Shown one piece after another: positions 24,635 to 32,877 of a stretch of 55,230 nucleotides of DNA; the stretch's first letter is position 1; the number at the start of each line of letters is the position of its first letter. The stretch covers positions 1 through 55,230 of the forward strand of contig CAJULF010000015.1 of the NCBI GenBank assembly GCA_910587135.1, read 5' to 3'. The DNA comes from an uncultured Oscillospiraceae bacterium (lineage in GTDB: Bacteria > Bacillota > Clostridia > Oscillospirales > Ruminococcaceae). The notes beneath the pieces were generated by a model. That model had not been told where the DNA came from. It ran no database searches and was given only the letters and a program-made list of their open reading frames with translations. Made by a program: the position numbers and the translations under genes.

Positions 24635-25183
24635 ATGAAGAAATTTATTTCTCTTACAGCCGCGGCAGCGCTTGCGGCGTTTATGACAGTTTCGGGATAT
24701 GCTTCGGGAATCGGCGGTGCGGTAGGAAATGCAGTCGGCGATGTTGTCAGAGCGGGCGGCGAAATAGTCCGCGACGCGGCGGACGCAGGTTCCGATGTTG
24801 TTGACGATGTAACCGGAGGCGGCTCTGACAACACATCGGGCGATAACTCCGGTAACACTTCGGGCGATAACTCCGGTAACACTTCGGGTGATACTTCCGG
24901 CGATACTTCGGGGGATATATCCGGTGATAATTCCGAAACAGGCAGCGGGTCGGGTGATACAAGCGAGCCCGATAATACAACAAGCGAGCCCGGCGATACA
25001 ACAAGTAAACCCGATGGCACAACAAGCAACCCCGATAACGGCACAACCAGCAAACCCAACGGAACGGTAGCCGGCGCAACCACTACAAACCCCACTACGG
25101 GTGTAACGGACTTTGCTGCAGCCGCAACTGCGGTACTGGCAGCGGCGGGAGTAACCTTCACTACCGTTCGCAAAAAGAGCTGA
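24635..25183 (+). CDS. Small secreted low-complexity protein with NPTTG anchor-like tail
   Basis: The 182-residue protein starts with a signal peptide (MKKFISLTAAAALAAFMTVS). It continues with a short Gly/Val/Asp region, then about 100 residues of repeats rich in Ser, Gly, Asp and Thr (SGDNSGNT units), shifting to Thr/Ser/Pro-rich units (TTSKPDG). The tail has NPTTG, a hydrophobic stretch (FAAAATAVLAAAGVTFT) and RKKS. This is the layout of a sortase-anchored surface protein with an [S/N]PxTG motif. No functional domain is seen; it could be a stalk or spacer. The start follows AAAGGAGA. The repeated DNA may vary in copy number. Confidence 0.75.
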   Translation: MKKFISLTAAAALAAFMTVSGYASGIGGAVGNAVGDVVRAGGEIVRDAADAGSDVVDDVTGGGSDNTSGDNSGNTSGDNSGNTSGDTSGDTSGDISGDNSETGSGSGDTSEPDNTTSEPGDTTSKPDGTTSNPDNGTTSKPNGTVAGATTTNPTTGVTDFAAAATAVLAAAGVTFTTVRKKS

Positions 25184-25219
25184 TCCAATAACTTAATACG
25201 GTTAAATTAAGTAACAAAC

Positions 25220-25260
25220 GCGTCCCCATAGTTAATGTTGGGGACGCATATCGTTTTTTT
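25220..25260 (+). terminator. Terminator after the NPTTG protein gene
   Basis: GCGTCCCCA at 25220-25228 pairs with TGGGGACGC at 25239-25247, and a T7 run follows at 25254-25260. Confidence 0.8.
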
Positions 25261-25317
25261 GTACAAGTGTTAGAGGAACTTACAAAAAAATTGCATAAAA
25301 TGTGTGTAAAATGACAC

Positions 25318-25346
25318 TTGATTTTTTGGGGAGTATGTTGTAAAAT
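25318..25346 (+). promoter_or_regulatory. Promoter of the SPDTG surface protein gene
   Basis: TTGATT at 25318-25323, a 17-base spacer, TAAAAT at 25341-25346. Confidence 0.55.
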
Positions 25347-25412
25347 AAAACTTGAGGATTTAGTGTTTGCTATCCTACATTATTTGTGTTTATTTTTAAG
25401 GAGGATTTTCTT

Positions 25413-26282
25413 ATGAAGTTAAGAAATGTTCTGGCAGCTTTTGCTGCTTCCGCTGTTGCTGCTTCTGCGATGGCGATTTCCGCTTTTGCGGCAAGCGTTC
25501 CCGAGGGTTGCGATGCTTCGTCCGGTATGTTTGCTTGCCTGCTTTCCGATGATTCAAATGTTCCGCTGTTCACCGATCCTGCTCTGGTAGCTACCGTTAC
25601 AAAGGTAAGCGTTACCGTTGAGTGCAGAGACAGAGATTTTGAGTCTGCTGTTGCTTCCGGTACAGAGTGGTACGGCGGCGGTTTTGGCGTAAATTCCAAC
25701 TCTACCGGTTGGGATTCTCATGAGTGGTCGCTCCAGGAGGGTGTTAAGGAACTCCAGATGCTTCCCACCGATACAAGATATCAGTATAAGATCACTTGGG
25801 ATAAGGGTAGCCCCATCTTCTCCACAAGCGATACTTATGCACAGGCGTGGATTCAGGACTGGACCAGTTCCGCTACATTTACCCTTGTAAGCTATGAGCT
25901 TCTGAATGCTGACGGCGTTGATATCAGAACTCTTGCTACTGAGCCCACAGAGCCTGCTGAGCCTACCGAGCCTGCTCCCGCTGAGCCTACTGAGGAGCCT
26001 TCCGTGCCCACCGAGGAGTCCGCAGAGCCTACTGAGGAACCCGATGTGTTCACCGAAGAACCCGTTGATGATACAGAGGAGTCCGTAGATATGACTGTTG
26101 AGCCCGTTGAGCCTGCAGAATCTAACGAGCCCACTGATACTGATACTCAGACACCCGCTGCTTCTACCCCCGCTACCGACAGCAAGGGCAGCCCTGATAC
26201 CGGTGTTGCAGGTGTTGCGGCAGCCGCAGGCGTTGCAGCTTTGGCAGGCGTTGCGGTTGTAGTTGCACGCAAGAGAAAGTAA
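25413..26282 (+). CDS. Secreted surface protein with Glu/Pro/Thr-rich stalk and SPDTG anchor-like tail
   Basis: The 289-residue protein has a signal peptide (MKLRNVLAAFAASAVAASAM, cleavage near AFA-AS). A folded domain of roughly residues 30-170 has conserved-looking Trp residues (EWYGGGFG, GWDSHEW), an unidentified probable beta-sandwich. A stalk of about 80 residues rich in EPTEPAEPTE-type repeats follows. SPDTG, a hydrophobic helix and ARKRK form a sortase-type tail. The folded domain is not recognised; carbohydrate or protein binding is possible. ATG at 25413 follows AAGGAGG; an upstream in-frame start at 25386 is rejected. With its neighbour at 24635 it forms a pair of likely cell-wall-anchored proteins. 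Confidence 0.8.
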   Translation: MKLRNVLAAFAASAVAASAMAISAFAASVPEGCDASSGMFACLLSDDSNVPLFTDPALVATVTKVSVTVECRDRDFESAVASGTEWYGGGFGVNSNSTGWDSHEWSLQEGVKELQMLPTDTRYQYKITWDKGSPIFSTSDTYAQAWIQDWTSSATFTLVSYELLNADGVDIRTLATEPTEPAEPTEPAPAEPTEEPSVPTEESAEPTEEPDVFTEEPVDDTEESVDMTVEPVEPAESNEPTDTDTQTPAASTPATDSKGSPDTGVAGVAAAAGVAALAGVAVVVARKRK

Positions 26283-26333
26283 TTGAGCTTGATAGCTGAA
26301 TAAAGCTACGATAGCATAAACACTAAACATACC

Positions 26334-26359
26334 CCGCCCCCGCAGAAATGCGGGGGCGG
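26334..26359 (+). terminator. GC-rich hairpin after the SPDTG protein gene
   Basis: CGCCCCCGCA at 26335-26344 and TGCGGGGGCG at 26349-26358 pair around a GAAA loop. There is no T run, so termination is uncertain. Confidence 0.55.
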
Positions 26360-26413
26360 ATATGTTCATTTGCCTGAAAATTCTTTCCGATATTGATTTT
26401 TTTCATTTCCCCC

Positions 26414-26442
26414 TTGACAAATAAAAAAAGATGTGGTATTAT
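26414..26442 (+). promoter_or_regulatory. Promoter of the trp operon
   Basis: TTGACA at 26414-26419, a 17-base spacer ending ATGTGG, TATTAT at 26437-26442. Confidence 0.75.
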
Positions 26443-26449
26443 AAATACA

Positions 26450-26735
26450 ACAATTGAATATGCCCTTACAAACCTATGACGTGGAGATAAAAATGTTCGT
26501 GCGCCCACAGAGAGCGGCTGTTGCTGGAAATGCCGCGGAATGCTGTACATTAAATGGACCACCGAGGGCGCGGTCAAAGGATAATGTCCGAGTATTCCGC
26601 GACGTTAAGCAAGCGTTAATTGCAGGGATATATTGGTATCCGATGAGTGTGCGGCGAAAGCCGTGAATTAAGGTGGCAACGCGGTGTAACTCCGTCCTTA
26701 TGACAGTATTATTCTGTCTTGAGGGCGGTTTTTTG
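26450..26735 (+). promoter_or_regulatory. T-box riboswitch (tryptophan specifier) controlling the trp operon
   Basis: Stem I shows the AGAGAG motif (CACAGAGAGCGGCTG) and the TTGCTGGAAATGCCGC apical part. The candidate specifier TGG (Trp) at 26555-26557 lies in AAATGGACC. The T-box sequence AAGGTGGCAACGCGGT is at 26670-26685. The terminator has CCGTCCTTA at 26692-26700 pairing with TGAGGGCGG at 26720-26728, a nested GACAG/CTGTC, and a T6 run. Uncharged tRNA-Trp is expected to favour the antiterminator, so trp genes are read when tryptophan is scarce. Confidence 0.9.
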
Positions 26736-26767
26736 TTGGAAATATTTCCTAAAAGGAGCTGAAAATC

Positions 26768-28243
26768 GTGCTGAAACCTACCAAAGAGCAAGCAAAGAAA
26801 ATGAAAGATTGCAGCATTATACCGGTCTGCCGCGAAATATTGTCGGATTTTACGACGCCGATAGAGGTGTTGAAAAAGCTGAAAAATATCAGCAGGCATT
26901 GCTATATTCTGGAGAGCGTGGAAAATCAGGAGAAGTGGGGACGATACACTTTTCTGGGTTATGATCCGCTGTGGGAAATAACCTGCCTTGACGGCAGACT
27001 GACCGTGAAAAACGTCCGCACCGGCGAAACCGACGAAAAGACCGATAATGTTCACCCTGCGGAATATATCCGTAATCTTATGTCAAAATACAAATCCGCG
27101 TCGCCGGAGGGTATGCCGAGCTTTACGGGCGGACTTGTGGGATACTTCAGCTATGACTACATAAAGTATGGAGAGCCATGCCTTAAGCTGGACGCAAAGG
27201 ACGAGGAGAATTTCAAGGACATTGATCTTATGATGTTCGATAAGGTAATAGCCTTTGACAATATACTCCAGAAAATCATTTTAATTACAAATATTCCCGC
27301 GGACAATATCGATGAAAACTATGCCAAAGCGGAGCGGGAGATTGAGGAGATGGAAGAGCTTATTCGGAACGGCAAGCCCGCGGAGGAAAGTCGGGCAAAG
27401 CTCAAAAGCGATTTCCGCGCACTGTTCAGCAAGGAGCGTTACTGCGAAATGGTGGAGCGTGCCAAACACTATATCTATGAAGGCGACATCTTCCAGGTGG
27501 TATTGTCCAATCGTCTTGACGCTGATTTTGAGGGCAGCCTGCTGAACGCTTACCGTGTTCTTCGCACAACCAACCCCTCGCCGTATATGTTTTTCTTTTC
27601 GAGCGACGACATGGAGATAGCGGGAGCTTCTCCAGAAACGCTGGTAAAGCTGGAGAACGGCATACTGCATACCTTTCCGCTCGCGGGAACGCGCCCGCGC
27701 GGTCTTACGGAAGAGCAGGACAGGGCGCTGGAGCGCGAGCTGCTTGCGGACGAAAAAGAGCTTTCCGAGCATAATATGCTGGTGGACCTCGGTCGCAACG
27801 ACATTGGCAAAATATCGAAATTCGGCACCGTTGAGGTGGCGAAATATATGTCGGTTGAGAGATATTCTCATGTTATGCACATAGGCTCGACAGTGCGCGG
27901 CGAGATACTTGAAAGCAAAGGCGCGCTTGACGCTGTGGACGCGGTTCTGCCGGCGGGAACTCTTTCGGGAGCGCCGAAGATACGCGCCTGTGAGATAATC
28001 AACGAGCTTGAAAACAATAAGCGCGGAGTGTACGGCGGTGCGATAGGATATATTGATTTTAAAGGAAATCTCGATACCTGCATAGCAATACGGCTTGCTT
28101 TCAAAAAGAACGGACGGGTTTTCGTGCGTTCGGGCGCGGGAATCGTGGCTGACAGCGTTCCCGAAAACGAGTTTAACGAGTGCATAAATAAGGCAAAGGC
28201 GGTAATGGACGCTCTGAAGATATCGCAGGAGGGGGATTTATGA
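26768..28243 (+). CDS. trpE: Anthranilate synthase component I
   Basis: The 491-residue large subunit converts chorismate and ammonia (from TrpG) to anthranilate, the first committed step to tryptophan. The feedback-site motif LES is at 48-50. The chorismate-binding core includes GDIFQVVLSNR, FPLAGTRPRG, LVDLGRNDIGK, MHIGSTVRGE and the GTLSGAPKIRA/GGAIGYIDF block. The length is typical for a Firmicute TrpE. The start is GTG at 26768 with AAAGGAG upstream. It overlaps trpG by four bases (ATGA), so translation is coupled. It is controlled by the T-box leader. Confidence 0.95.
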   Translation: MLKPTKEQAKKMKDCSIIPVCREILSDFTTPIEVLKKLKNISRHCYILESVENQEKWGRYTFLGYDPLWEITCLDGRLTVKNVRTGETDEKTDNVHPAEYIRNLMSKYKSASPEGMPSFTGGLVGYFSYDYIKYGEPCLKLDAKDEENFKDIDLMMFDKVIAFDNILQKIILITNIPADNIDENYAKAEREIEEMEELIRNGKPAEESRAKLKSDFRALFSKERYCEMVERAKHYIYEGDIFQVVLSNRLDADFEGSLLNAYRVLRTTNPSPYMFFFSSDDMEIAGASPETLVKLENGILHTFPLAGTRPRGLTEEQDRALERELLADEKELSEHNMLVDLGRNDIGKISKFGTVEVAKYMSVERYSHVMHIGSTVRGEILESKGALDAVDAVLPAGTLSGAPKIRACEIINELENNKRGVYGGAIGYIDFKGNLDTCIAIRLAFKKNGRVFVRSGAGIVADSVPENEFNECINKAKAVMDALKISQEGDL

Positions 28244-28803
28244 TACTGTTGATAGACAATTACGATAGCTTTTCCTACAATCTTTATCAGCTTGTCGGTG
28301 GAATAAATCCCGATATAAAGGTAATCCGCAACGATGAAATGACGGTTGAGGAGATAACGGCGCTTAACCCCACGCATATAATTTTAAGCCCCGGACCCGG
28401 CAGACCCGCCGAAGCGGGCGTTTGCGAAAGTGCGGCGGCGGAATCGGGGAATATACCGGTTCTGGGCGTTTGTCTGGGGCATCAGGCTATATGCGAAGCC
28501 TTCGGCGCGGAAATAACTTACGCAAAGCAGCTTATGCACGGAAAGAAGTCCGCGGTGAGGCTTGAAGCGGACTCAAAGCTGTTTGAGGGTCTTGGCGGCA
28601 GTATCGAGGTAGCCCGCTATCACTCTCTTGCGGCCGCGGAGAGCACTCTCCCCGACTGCCTTAGGGTGACAGCCCGCGCCGACGACGGTGAGGTCATGGC
28701 AGTGGAGCATACCGAAAAACCGATTTTCGGCGTACAATTCCATCCCGAGTCGATATTGACAGCACAAGGAAGAAAAATAGCGGAGAATTTTCTGAAAATA
28801 TAG
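28240..28803 (+). CDS. trpG: Anthranilate synthase component II (glutamine amidotransferase)
   Basis: The 187-residue class I glutamine amidotransferase supplies ammonia to TrpE. The catalytic triad is visible: Cys78 in GVCLGHQ, and His168 and Glu170 in FHPES. Also present are DNYDSFSYNL at the N terminus and LSPGPGRP. Its ATG overlaps the trpE stop (ATGA). The protein is unfused, unlike trpG-trpD fusions in enterics. A PabA function in folate synthesis is possible too, since many Firmicutes share one subunit. Confidence 0.93.
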   Translation: MILLIDNYDSFSYNLYQLVGGINPDIKVIRNDEMTVEEITALNPTHIILSPGPGRPAEAGVCESAAAESGNIPVLGVCLGHQAICEAFGAEITYAKQLMHGKKSAVRLEADSKLFEGLGGSIEVARYHSLAAAESTLPDCLRVTARADDGEVMAVEHTEKPIFGVQFHPESILTAQGRKIAENFLKI

Positions 28804-28818
28804 AACGGAGATGACACG

Positions 28819-29826
28819 ATGATACGAGAAGCAATAAATACTGTGAGCGATGGCAATAACCTTACCTATGAAGAAGCCTCGGAGGTGATGAGGGAAATAA
28901 TGACGGGCGGCTCCCCCGCACAGACGGCGGCTTTTCTCACCGCGCTTCATATAAAGGGCGAAACGGTTGACGAGATAACCGCCTGCGCATATGTTATGCG
29001 CGACTGTGCAGAGCGCGTGGATTATGATTCGGAAGTTATGGAGATAGTGGGCACCGGCGGCGACGGGGCGCAGTCCATTAACGTTTCCACGATTTCGGGG
29101 ATCGTCTGTGCGTCGGCGGGCGCGAAAATAGCCAAGCACGGCAATCGCGCGGCAAGCTCCAGATGCGGCGCGGCTGATTGCCTGGAGGCGTTGGGAATAA
29201 ATATTTCCACATCGCCCAAGGGCTGCGAAAGGCTGCTGGACGAGGCGGGAATGTGCTTTATGTTCGCCCAGCGATATCACAGCTCCATGAGGTATGTGGG
29301 AGCTGTCCGCAAAGAGATAGGTATACCTACGGTTTTTAACATACTGGGACCGCTCACCAACCCCGCTCATGCCGATATGCAGCTGTTGGGCGTTTATAAA
29401 GAGGAGCTTGCTCCCGTAATGGCGCGTGTGCTTGCAAAGCTTGGAGTAAAGCGCGGCATGGCGGTTTACGGGCAGGATAAGCTGGACGAGATATCCGTCG
29501 GCGCGCCTACCACGGTTTATGAGTTCAGCGGCGATGAGATAACAAATTACACTATCACTCCCGAGCAGTTCGGGCTTTCGCGCCACGATATTTCCGAGCT
29601 TCGCGGAGGAGAACCGAGGGAAAATGCGGAAATAGCAAAGCGTATACTGTGCGGCGAAAAGGGCGCGGGCAGGGACGCGGTTCTTATGAACGCGGGTGCG
29701 GCGCTGCACATATATAAGGAAATTTCAATTGAAGACGGAATAGAGCTTGCTGCCGAAGCGATAGACAGCGGCGCGGCGCTGAAATCGCTGGAAAAATACA
29801 TCACGGTAAGCAATTCGGTGGATTAA
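28819..29826 (+). CDS. trpD: Anthranilate phosphoribosyltransferase
   Basis: The 335-residue enzyme transfers phosphoribose from PRPP to anthranilate. The PRPP-binding GTGGDG motif lies near residue 76, followed by NVSTISG, KHGNRAASSRCGAADCLEALG and the LGPLTNPA segment. The length and motif order are standard. It begins 15 bases after trpG with ACGGAGATG upstream. It is the third gene of the operon. Confidence 0.95.
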   Translation: MIREAINTVSDGNNLTYEEASEVMREIMTGGSPAQTAAFLTALHIKGETVDEITACAYVMRDCAERVDYDSEVMEIVGTGGDGAQSINVSTISGIVCASAGAKIAKHGNRAASSRCGAADCLEALGINISTSPKGCERLLDEAGMCFMFAQRYHSSMRYVGAVRKEIGIPTVFNILGPLTNPAHADMQLLGVYKEELAPVMARVLAKLGVKRGMAVYGQDKLDEISVGAPTTVYEFSGDEITNYTITPEQFGLSRHDISELRGGEPRENAEIAKRILCGEKGAGRDAVLMNAGAALHIYKEISIEDGIELAAEAIDSGAALKSLEKYITVSNSVD

Positions 29827-29839
29827 ACGGGGGCGCTTT

Positions 29840-30625
29840 ATGATATTGGATGAAATAGCGGCAAAAACGCGGGAGCGCGTTTCGGAGCGCTCCGCCGAAA
29901 TTCCTCCGGCGGAGCTGCGAAGCATGGCGGAGAGTCTGCCTAACAAGAAGGACTACCCCTTTAAGCGGGCGCTGAGCGGCGAGGATATATCCTTTATATG
30001 CGAGGTTAAAAAAGCCTCTCCGTCAAAAGGGGTCATTGCGGAGGATTTTCCCTACATTCAGATCGCGCGTGATTACGAGTCGGCGGGAGCGTCGGCGATA
30101 TCCTGCCTTACCGAGCCTTTCTGGTTCAAGGGCAGCGATCTGTATCTGAAGGAGATCGCCGCCGAGGTGAAAATACCCGTGCTGCGCAAGGATTTTACGG
30201 TAAGCGAGTATATGATATACGAGGCGAAGCTCATGGGAGCGGCGGCGGTGCTGCTTATCTGCGCGATTTTGTCGCGTGAGCAGCTTAAGGAATATCTGGA
30301 GCTGGCGCATTCTCTCGGGCTGTCAGCTTTGACGGAGGCTCACGACGAGAACGAGGTTCGTATGGCGCTTGACAGCGGCGCGGAAATAATCGGGGTAAAT
30401 AACCGCGATTTAAGGACGTTTTCTGTGGATATCAATAATTCGGCGCGGCTGCGCGGGCTTGTTCCTCCCGATAAAATATTCGTATCGGAGAGCGGGATAA
30501 GCACCCCCGAGGATATCGCAAAGCTGCGCAGTGACGGGGTCGATGCGGTGCTTATCGGGGAAACTCTTATGAAAAGCGGCGACAAAAAAGCGGAGCTTGA
30601 CAAATTGAGAGGACGCGGATTATGA
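29840..30625 (+). CDS. trpC: Indole-3-glycerol phosphate synthase
   Basis: The 261-residue TIM-barrel enzyme closes the indole ring. The characteristic motifs FICEVKKASPSKGVI, SCLTEPFWFKGS, VLRKDFTV, VLLICAIL, GVNNRDLRTF and VSESGI are present with the catalytic Lys and Glu residues. It is unfused with trpF. It starts 13 bases after trpD, and its stop overlaps the trpF start (ATGA). Confidence 0.95.
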   Translation: MILDEIAAKTRERVSERSAEIPPAELRSMAESLPNKKDYPFKRALSGEDISFICEVKKASPSKGVIAEDFPYIQIARDYESAGASAISCLTEPFWFKGSDLYLKEIAAEVKIPVLRKDFTVSEYMIYEAKLMGAAAVLLICAILSREQLKEYLELAHSLGLSALTEAHDENEVRMALDSGAEIIGVNNRDLRTFSVDINNSARLRGLVPPDKIFVSESGISTPEDIAKLRSDGVDAVLIGETLMKSGDKKAELDKLRGRGL

Positions 30626-31257
30626 GCGTGATAAAGCTTTGCGGAATGTTTCGCGAACAGGATATCGATTATGTCAACGAAGCCCTGCCCGATTATATAG
30701 GGTTTATAGTCATGTTTCCCAAGAGCCACCGCAATATCGGGCTTGAAACCGCTCTGCGTCTGAAGTCGCGGCTTGACCCGCGGATAAAGTCGGTAGCGGT
30801 GTCGGTCAATGCTCCCATCAGGGATTTTGCGGAATATGCGGAAAGCGGCGCGGCGGATATGCTTCAATGCCACGGAGGCGAGGACGGGGAATATATCGCG
30901 CGGTTAAAAGAACTGACGGGCGTTCCCGTGATCAAGGCGGTAAAGGTTACGTCCTCATTGGATATAGAGTCAGCACAGACCCTCGGCGCGGATTATTTGC
31001 TGCTGGACGGAGGCACAGGATCGGGTGCTACGTTCGACCACTCGCTGATAGAATCCGCCGAAATCCGACAGCCGTTTTTTCTGGCGGGAGGGTTGACGCC
31101 CGAAAATCTTGCGGAAACGGTCAGAAATATTCGCCCGTACGGAGTGGACTTGTCGAGCGGCATAGAAACCGACAGGGTCAAGGACAGAGAGAAAATATTG
31201 CGCACTGTCAGAGAGGTAAGGAGATATGATGAAGGCAAAGAAAAAGAACAAACTTAA
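30622..31257 (+). CDS. trpF: Phosphoribosylanthranilate isomerase
   Basis: The 211-residue TIM barrel has the catalytic Cys in KLCGM near residue 6 and the general acid Asp in LLDGGTGSGATFDHSL. The phosphate-binding LAGGLTPENL and the GVDLSSGIE ending are also present. It catalyses the Amadori rearrangement between the TrpD and TrpC steps. The start overlaps trpC by four bases. Its last ten codons overlap the next ORF, the hydrolase. Confidence 0.94.
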   Translation: MSVIKLCGMFREQDIDYVNEALPDYIGFIVMFPKSHRNIGLETALRLKSRLDPRIKSVAVSVNAPIRDFAEYAESGAADMLQCHGGEDGEYIARLKELTGVPVIKAVKVTSSLDIESAQTLGADYLLLDGGTGSGATFDHSLIESAEIRQPFFLAGGLTPENLAETVRNIRPYGVDLSSGIETDRVKDREKILRTVREVRRYDEGKEKEQT

Positions 31258-32293
31258 AATCGCGCTGATAATTATCGCGGTTATAATTATCATAATATTT
31301 GCGGCGGGAATGACGATCACCTCATATCTTATGGGGCAGAACTTTTCAAGGGGCGATTACGCCGATCCGCGCTATACGGCGGATTATTATTACGAGCATT
31401 ACCGTGAGGATTACCCTCGGATTGAAGTCAGCTTTCAATCGGGCGGCAATAAGCTTAAGGGCTTTATTTACGGCGGCGATAACGATAAAGGACTTCTGGT
31501 GTTTGCGCACGGTATAGGCGGGGGACACGAGGATTATATGAAGACGCTGATATGGTTTGTGGACAAGGGTTGGCGGGTTTTCGGATATGACGCGACGGGA
31601 AGCGGGCACAGCGAGGGCAGCGGAACGCGCGGACTTCCTCAGTCGGCGCTGGACCTGAACGCGGCTTTGGATTACATCGAAAACGATGAAAGCCTGAACG
31701 AGTTTCCGGTGTTCCTTATGGGACATAGCTGGGGCGGCTACGCGGTTACGGCTGTGCTGAATTTTGACCATGAAATAGCGGGTTCGGTAAGCATTGCGGG
31801 TTATGATGATCCTATGAACATGATATCGGAGTTTGCCGATGGAATGATGGGGGACTCGAGTGCTGCATATCCGTTTATGTGGATATATAACAAGGTGCTG
31901 TATTGGAATTATTCCGATCTATCAGCGGTTGACGGCATAAACAGCTCCGATGTTCCCGTGATGATAATTCACGGAACGGGGGACGGAACTATTGGTTATG
32001 ACAGGTCTGCCATTATTGCCCAAAGAGACAGGATAACCAATCCGAACGTTCAATATCTGACTCTCGACGAAATGCACAGCACAATGTTTAACGCAAAGGA
32101 GAGCAGGGAATATTCCGACGAGCTGAACATGGAATATGAAAGGCTGTACGAGCAGTATAACGGTGAAATTCCCGACAGCGTAAAAGAGGAATTTTACGCC
32201 GCCGCGGATAAGGACAGATTAAATATACCCAACGGGGAGTTTCTTGAACATATCGAAAAATTTTATGATGATATTCTTGATGGTCAGAAGTAA
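31229..32293 (+). CDS. Membrane-anchored alpha/beta hydrolase inserted in the trp operon
   Basis: The 354-residue protein has an N-terminal membrane helix (ALIIIAVIIIIIFAAGM) and a serine hydrolase domain. Visible are an HGIGGGHEDY oxyanion loop, the nucleophile elbow GHSWGG, an IIHGTGDGTIGYDRS segment (likely Asp) and a DEMHS segment (His). It resembles lysophospholipase/monoacylglycerol lipase-like proteins; no tryptophan role is known. AAGGAG at 31218-31223 fits ATG at 31229 (5-base spacing) better than the ATG at 31226. The gene overlaps the 3' end of trpF by 29 bases, so it is certainly in the operon. It is followed by three palindromic repeats before trpB. Confidence 0.85.
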   Translation: MKAKKKNKLKIALIIIAVIIIIIFAAGMTITSYLMGQNFSRGDYADPRYTADYYYEHYREDYPRIEVSFQSGGNKLKGFIYGGDNDKGLLVFAHGIGGGHEDYMKTLIWFVDKGWRVFGYDATGSGHSEGSGTRGLPQSALDLNAALDYIENDESLNEFPVFLMGHSWGGYAVTAVLNFDHEIAGSVSIAGYDDPMNMISEFADGMMGDSSAAYPFMWIYNKVLYWNYSDLSAVDGINSSDVPVMIIHGTGDGTIGYDRSAIIAQRDRITNPNVQYLTLDEMHSTMFNAKESREYSDELNMEYERLYEQYNGEIPDSVKEEFYAAADKDRLNIPNGEFLEHIEKFYDDILDGQK

Positions 32294-32307
32294 AGAGCGG
32301 CACATAG

Positions 32308-32484
32308 ATTGAGCGGTCAAAGGCGCGGAAAGTGAAAGTCAGCTGACCGCCCGCGCATGAATTTTTCGCAATCCGCCGTGAAAGCGCAGCCCGCAAAGCG
32401 GGCGGAGCTTTTGCGGCGGTGCGAAAAATTCTTTAAAATAATTGGCTTTTTGTCAACAGGAATTAGGAAAATAATGTCACGTAA
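32308..32484 (+). repeat. Tandem modular repeat copy 1 (inside trp operon)
   Basis: The copy starts ATTGAGCGGTCAAAGGCGCGG. A GCGGTCA/TGACCGC hairpin, then left module CCGCGCATGAATTTTTCGC, CCGCCGTGAAAGC/GCTTTTGCGGCGG arms and a GCCCGC/GCGGGC hairpin follow. The right module ends TTGGCTTTTTGTCAAC and is followed by ATTAGGAAAATAATGTCACG. It lacks the CAAACAACG hairpin of copies 2 and 3. Confidence 0.85.
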
Positions 32485-32697
32485 ATTGAGCGGTCAAAGA
32501 CGCGGAAAACGTAAGTCAGCTGACCGCCCACGCATGAATTTTTCGCAATCCGCCGTGAAAGCGTAGCCCGCAAAGCGGGCGGAGCTTTTACGGCGAGATA
32601 GCGCAAACAACGCAAAGCGTTGTTTGCAGCGGTGCGGAAAATTCTTTTAAATAATTGGCTTTTTATCAACAAGAATTAGGAAAATAACGTCACGTAA
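32485..32697 (+). repeat. Tandem modular repeat copy 2 (inside trp operon)
   Basis: Near-identical to copy 1 but longer by 36 bases, because it carries GAGATAGCG and the CAAACAACG/CGTTGTTTG hairpin between the inner arms. It also ends with the ATTAGGAAAATAACGTCACG joint. Confidence 0.85.
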
Positions 32698-32866
32698 ATT
32701 GAGCGGTCAAAGGCGCGGAAAGCGGAAGTTCGCTGACCGCCCGCGCATGAATTTTTCGCAATCCGTCGTGAAAGCGCAGTCCGCAAAGCGGGCGGAGCTT
32801 TTACAGCGAGATAGCGCAAACAATGCAAAGCGTTGTTTGCGGCGGTGCGGAAAATTCTTTAAAATA
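32698..32866 (+). repeat. Tandem modular repeat copy 3, joined to the trpB ribosome binding site
   Basis: It has the same layout as copy 2, with its last bases CTTTAAAATAAGGAGG passing directly into the trpB Shine-Dalgarno (32866-32872), instead of the TTGGCTTTTT...GTCAAC end. The three copies fill the whole gap 32308-32870. Confidence 0.85.
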
Positions 32867-32877
32867 AGGAGGAAATT

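Noticed and set aside
26454..26666. Small open frame in the trp leader (possible leader peptide)
   Set aside because: It covers T-box stem I and has no Trp-codon run or ribosome site; the T-box explains the conservation.
32308..32866. Possible CRISPR array
   Set aside because: The units are 169-213 bases, nearly identical along their whole length and palindromic, with no unique spacers or cas genes.
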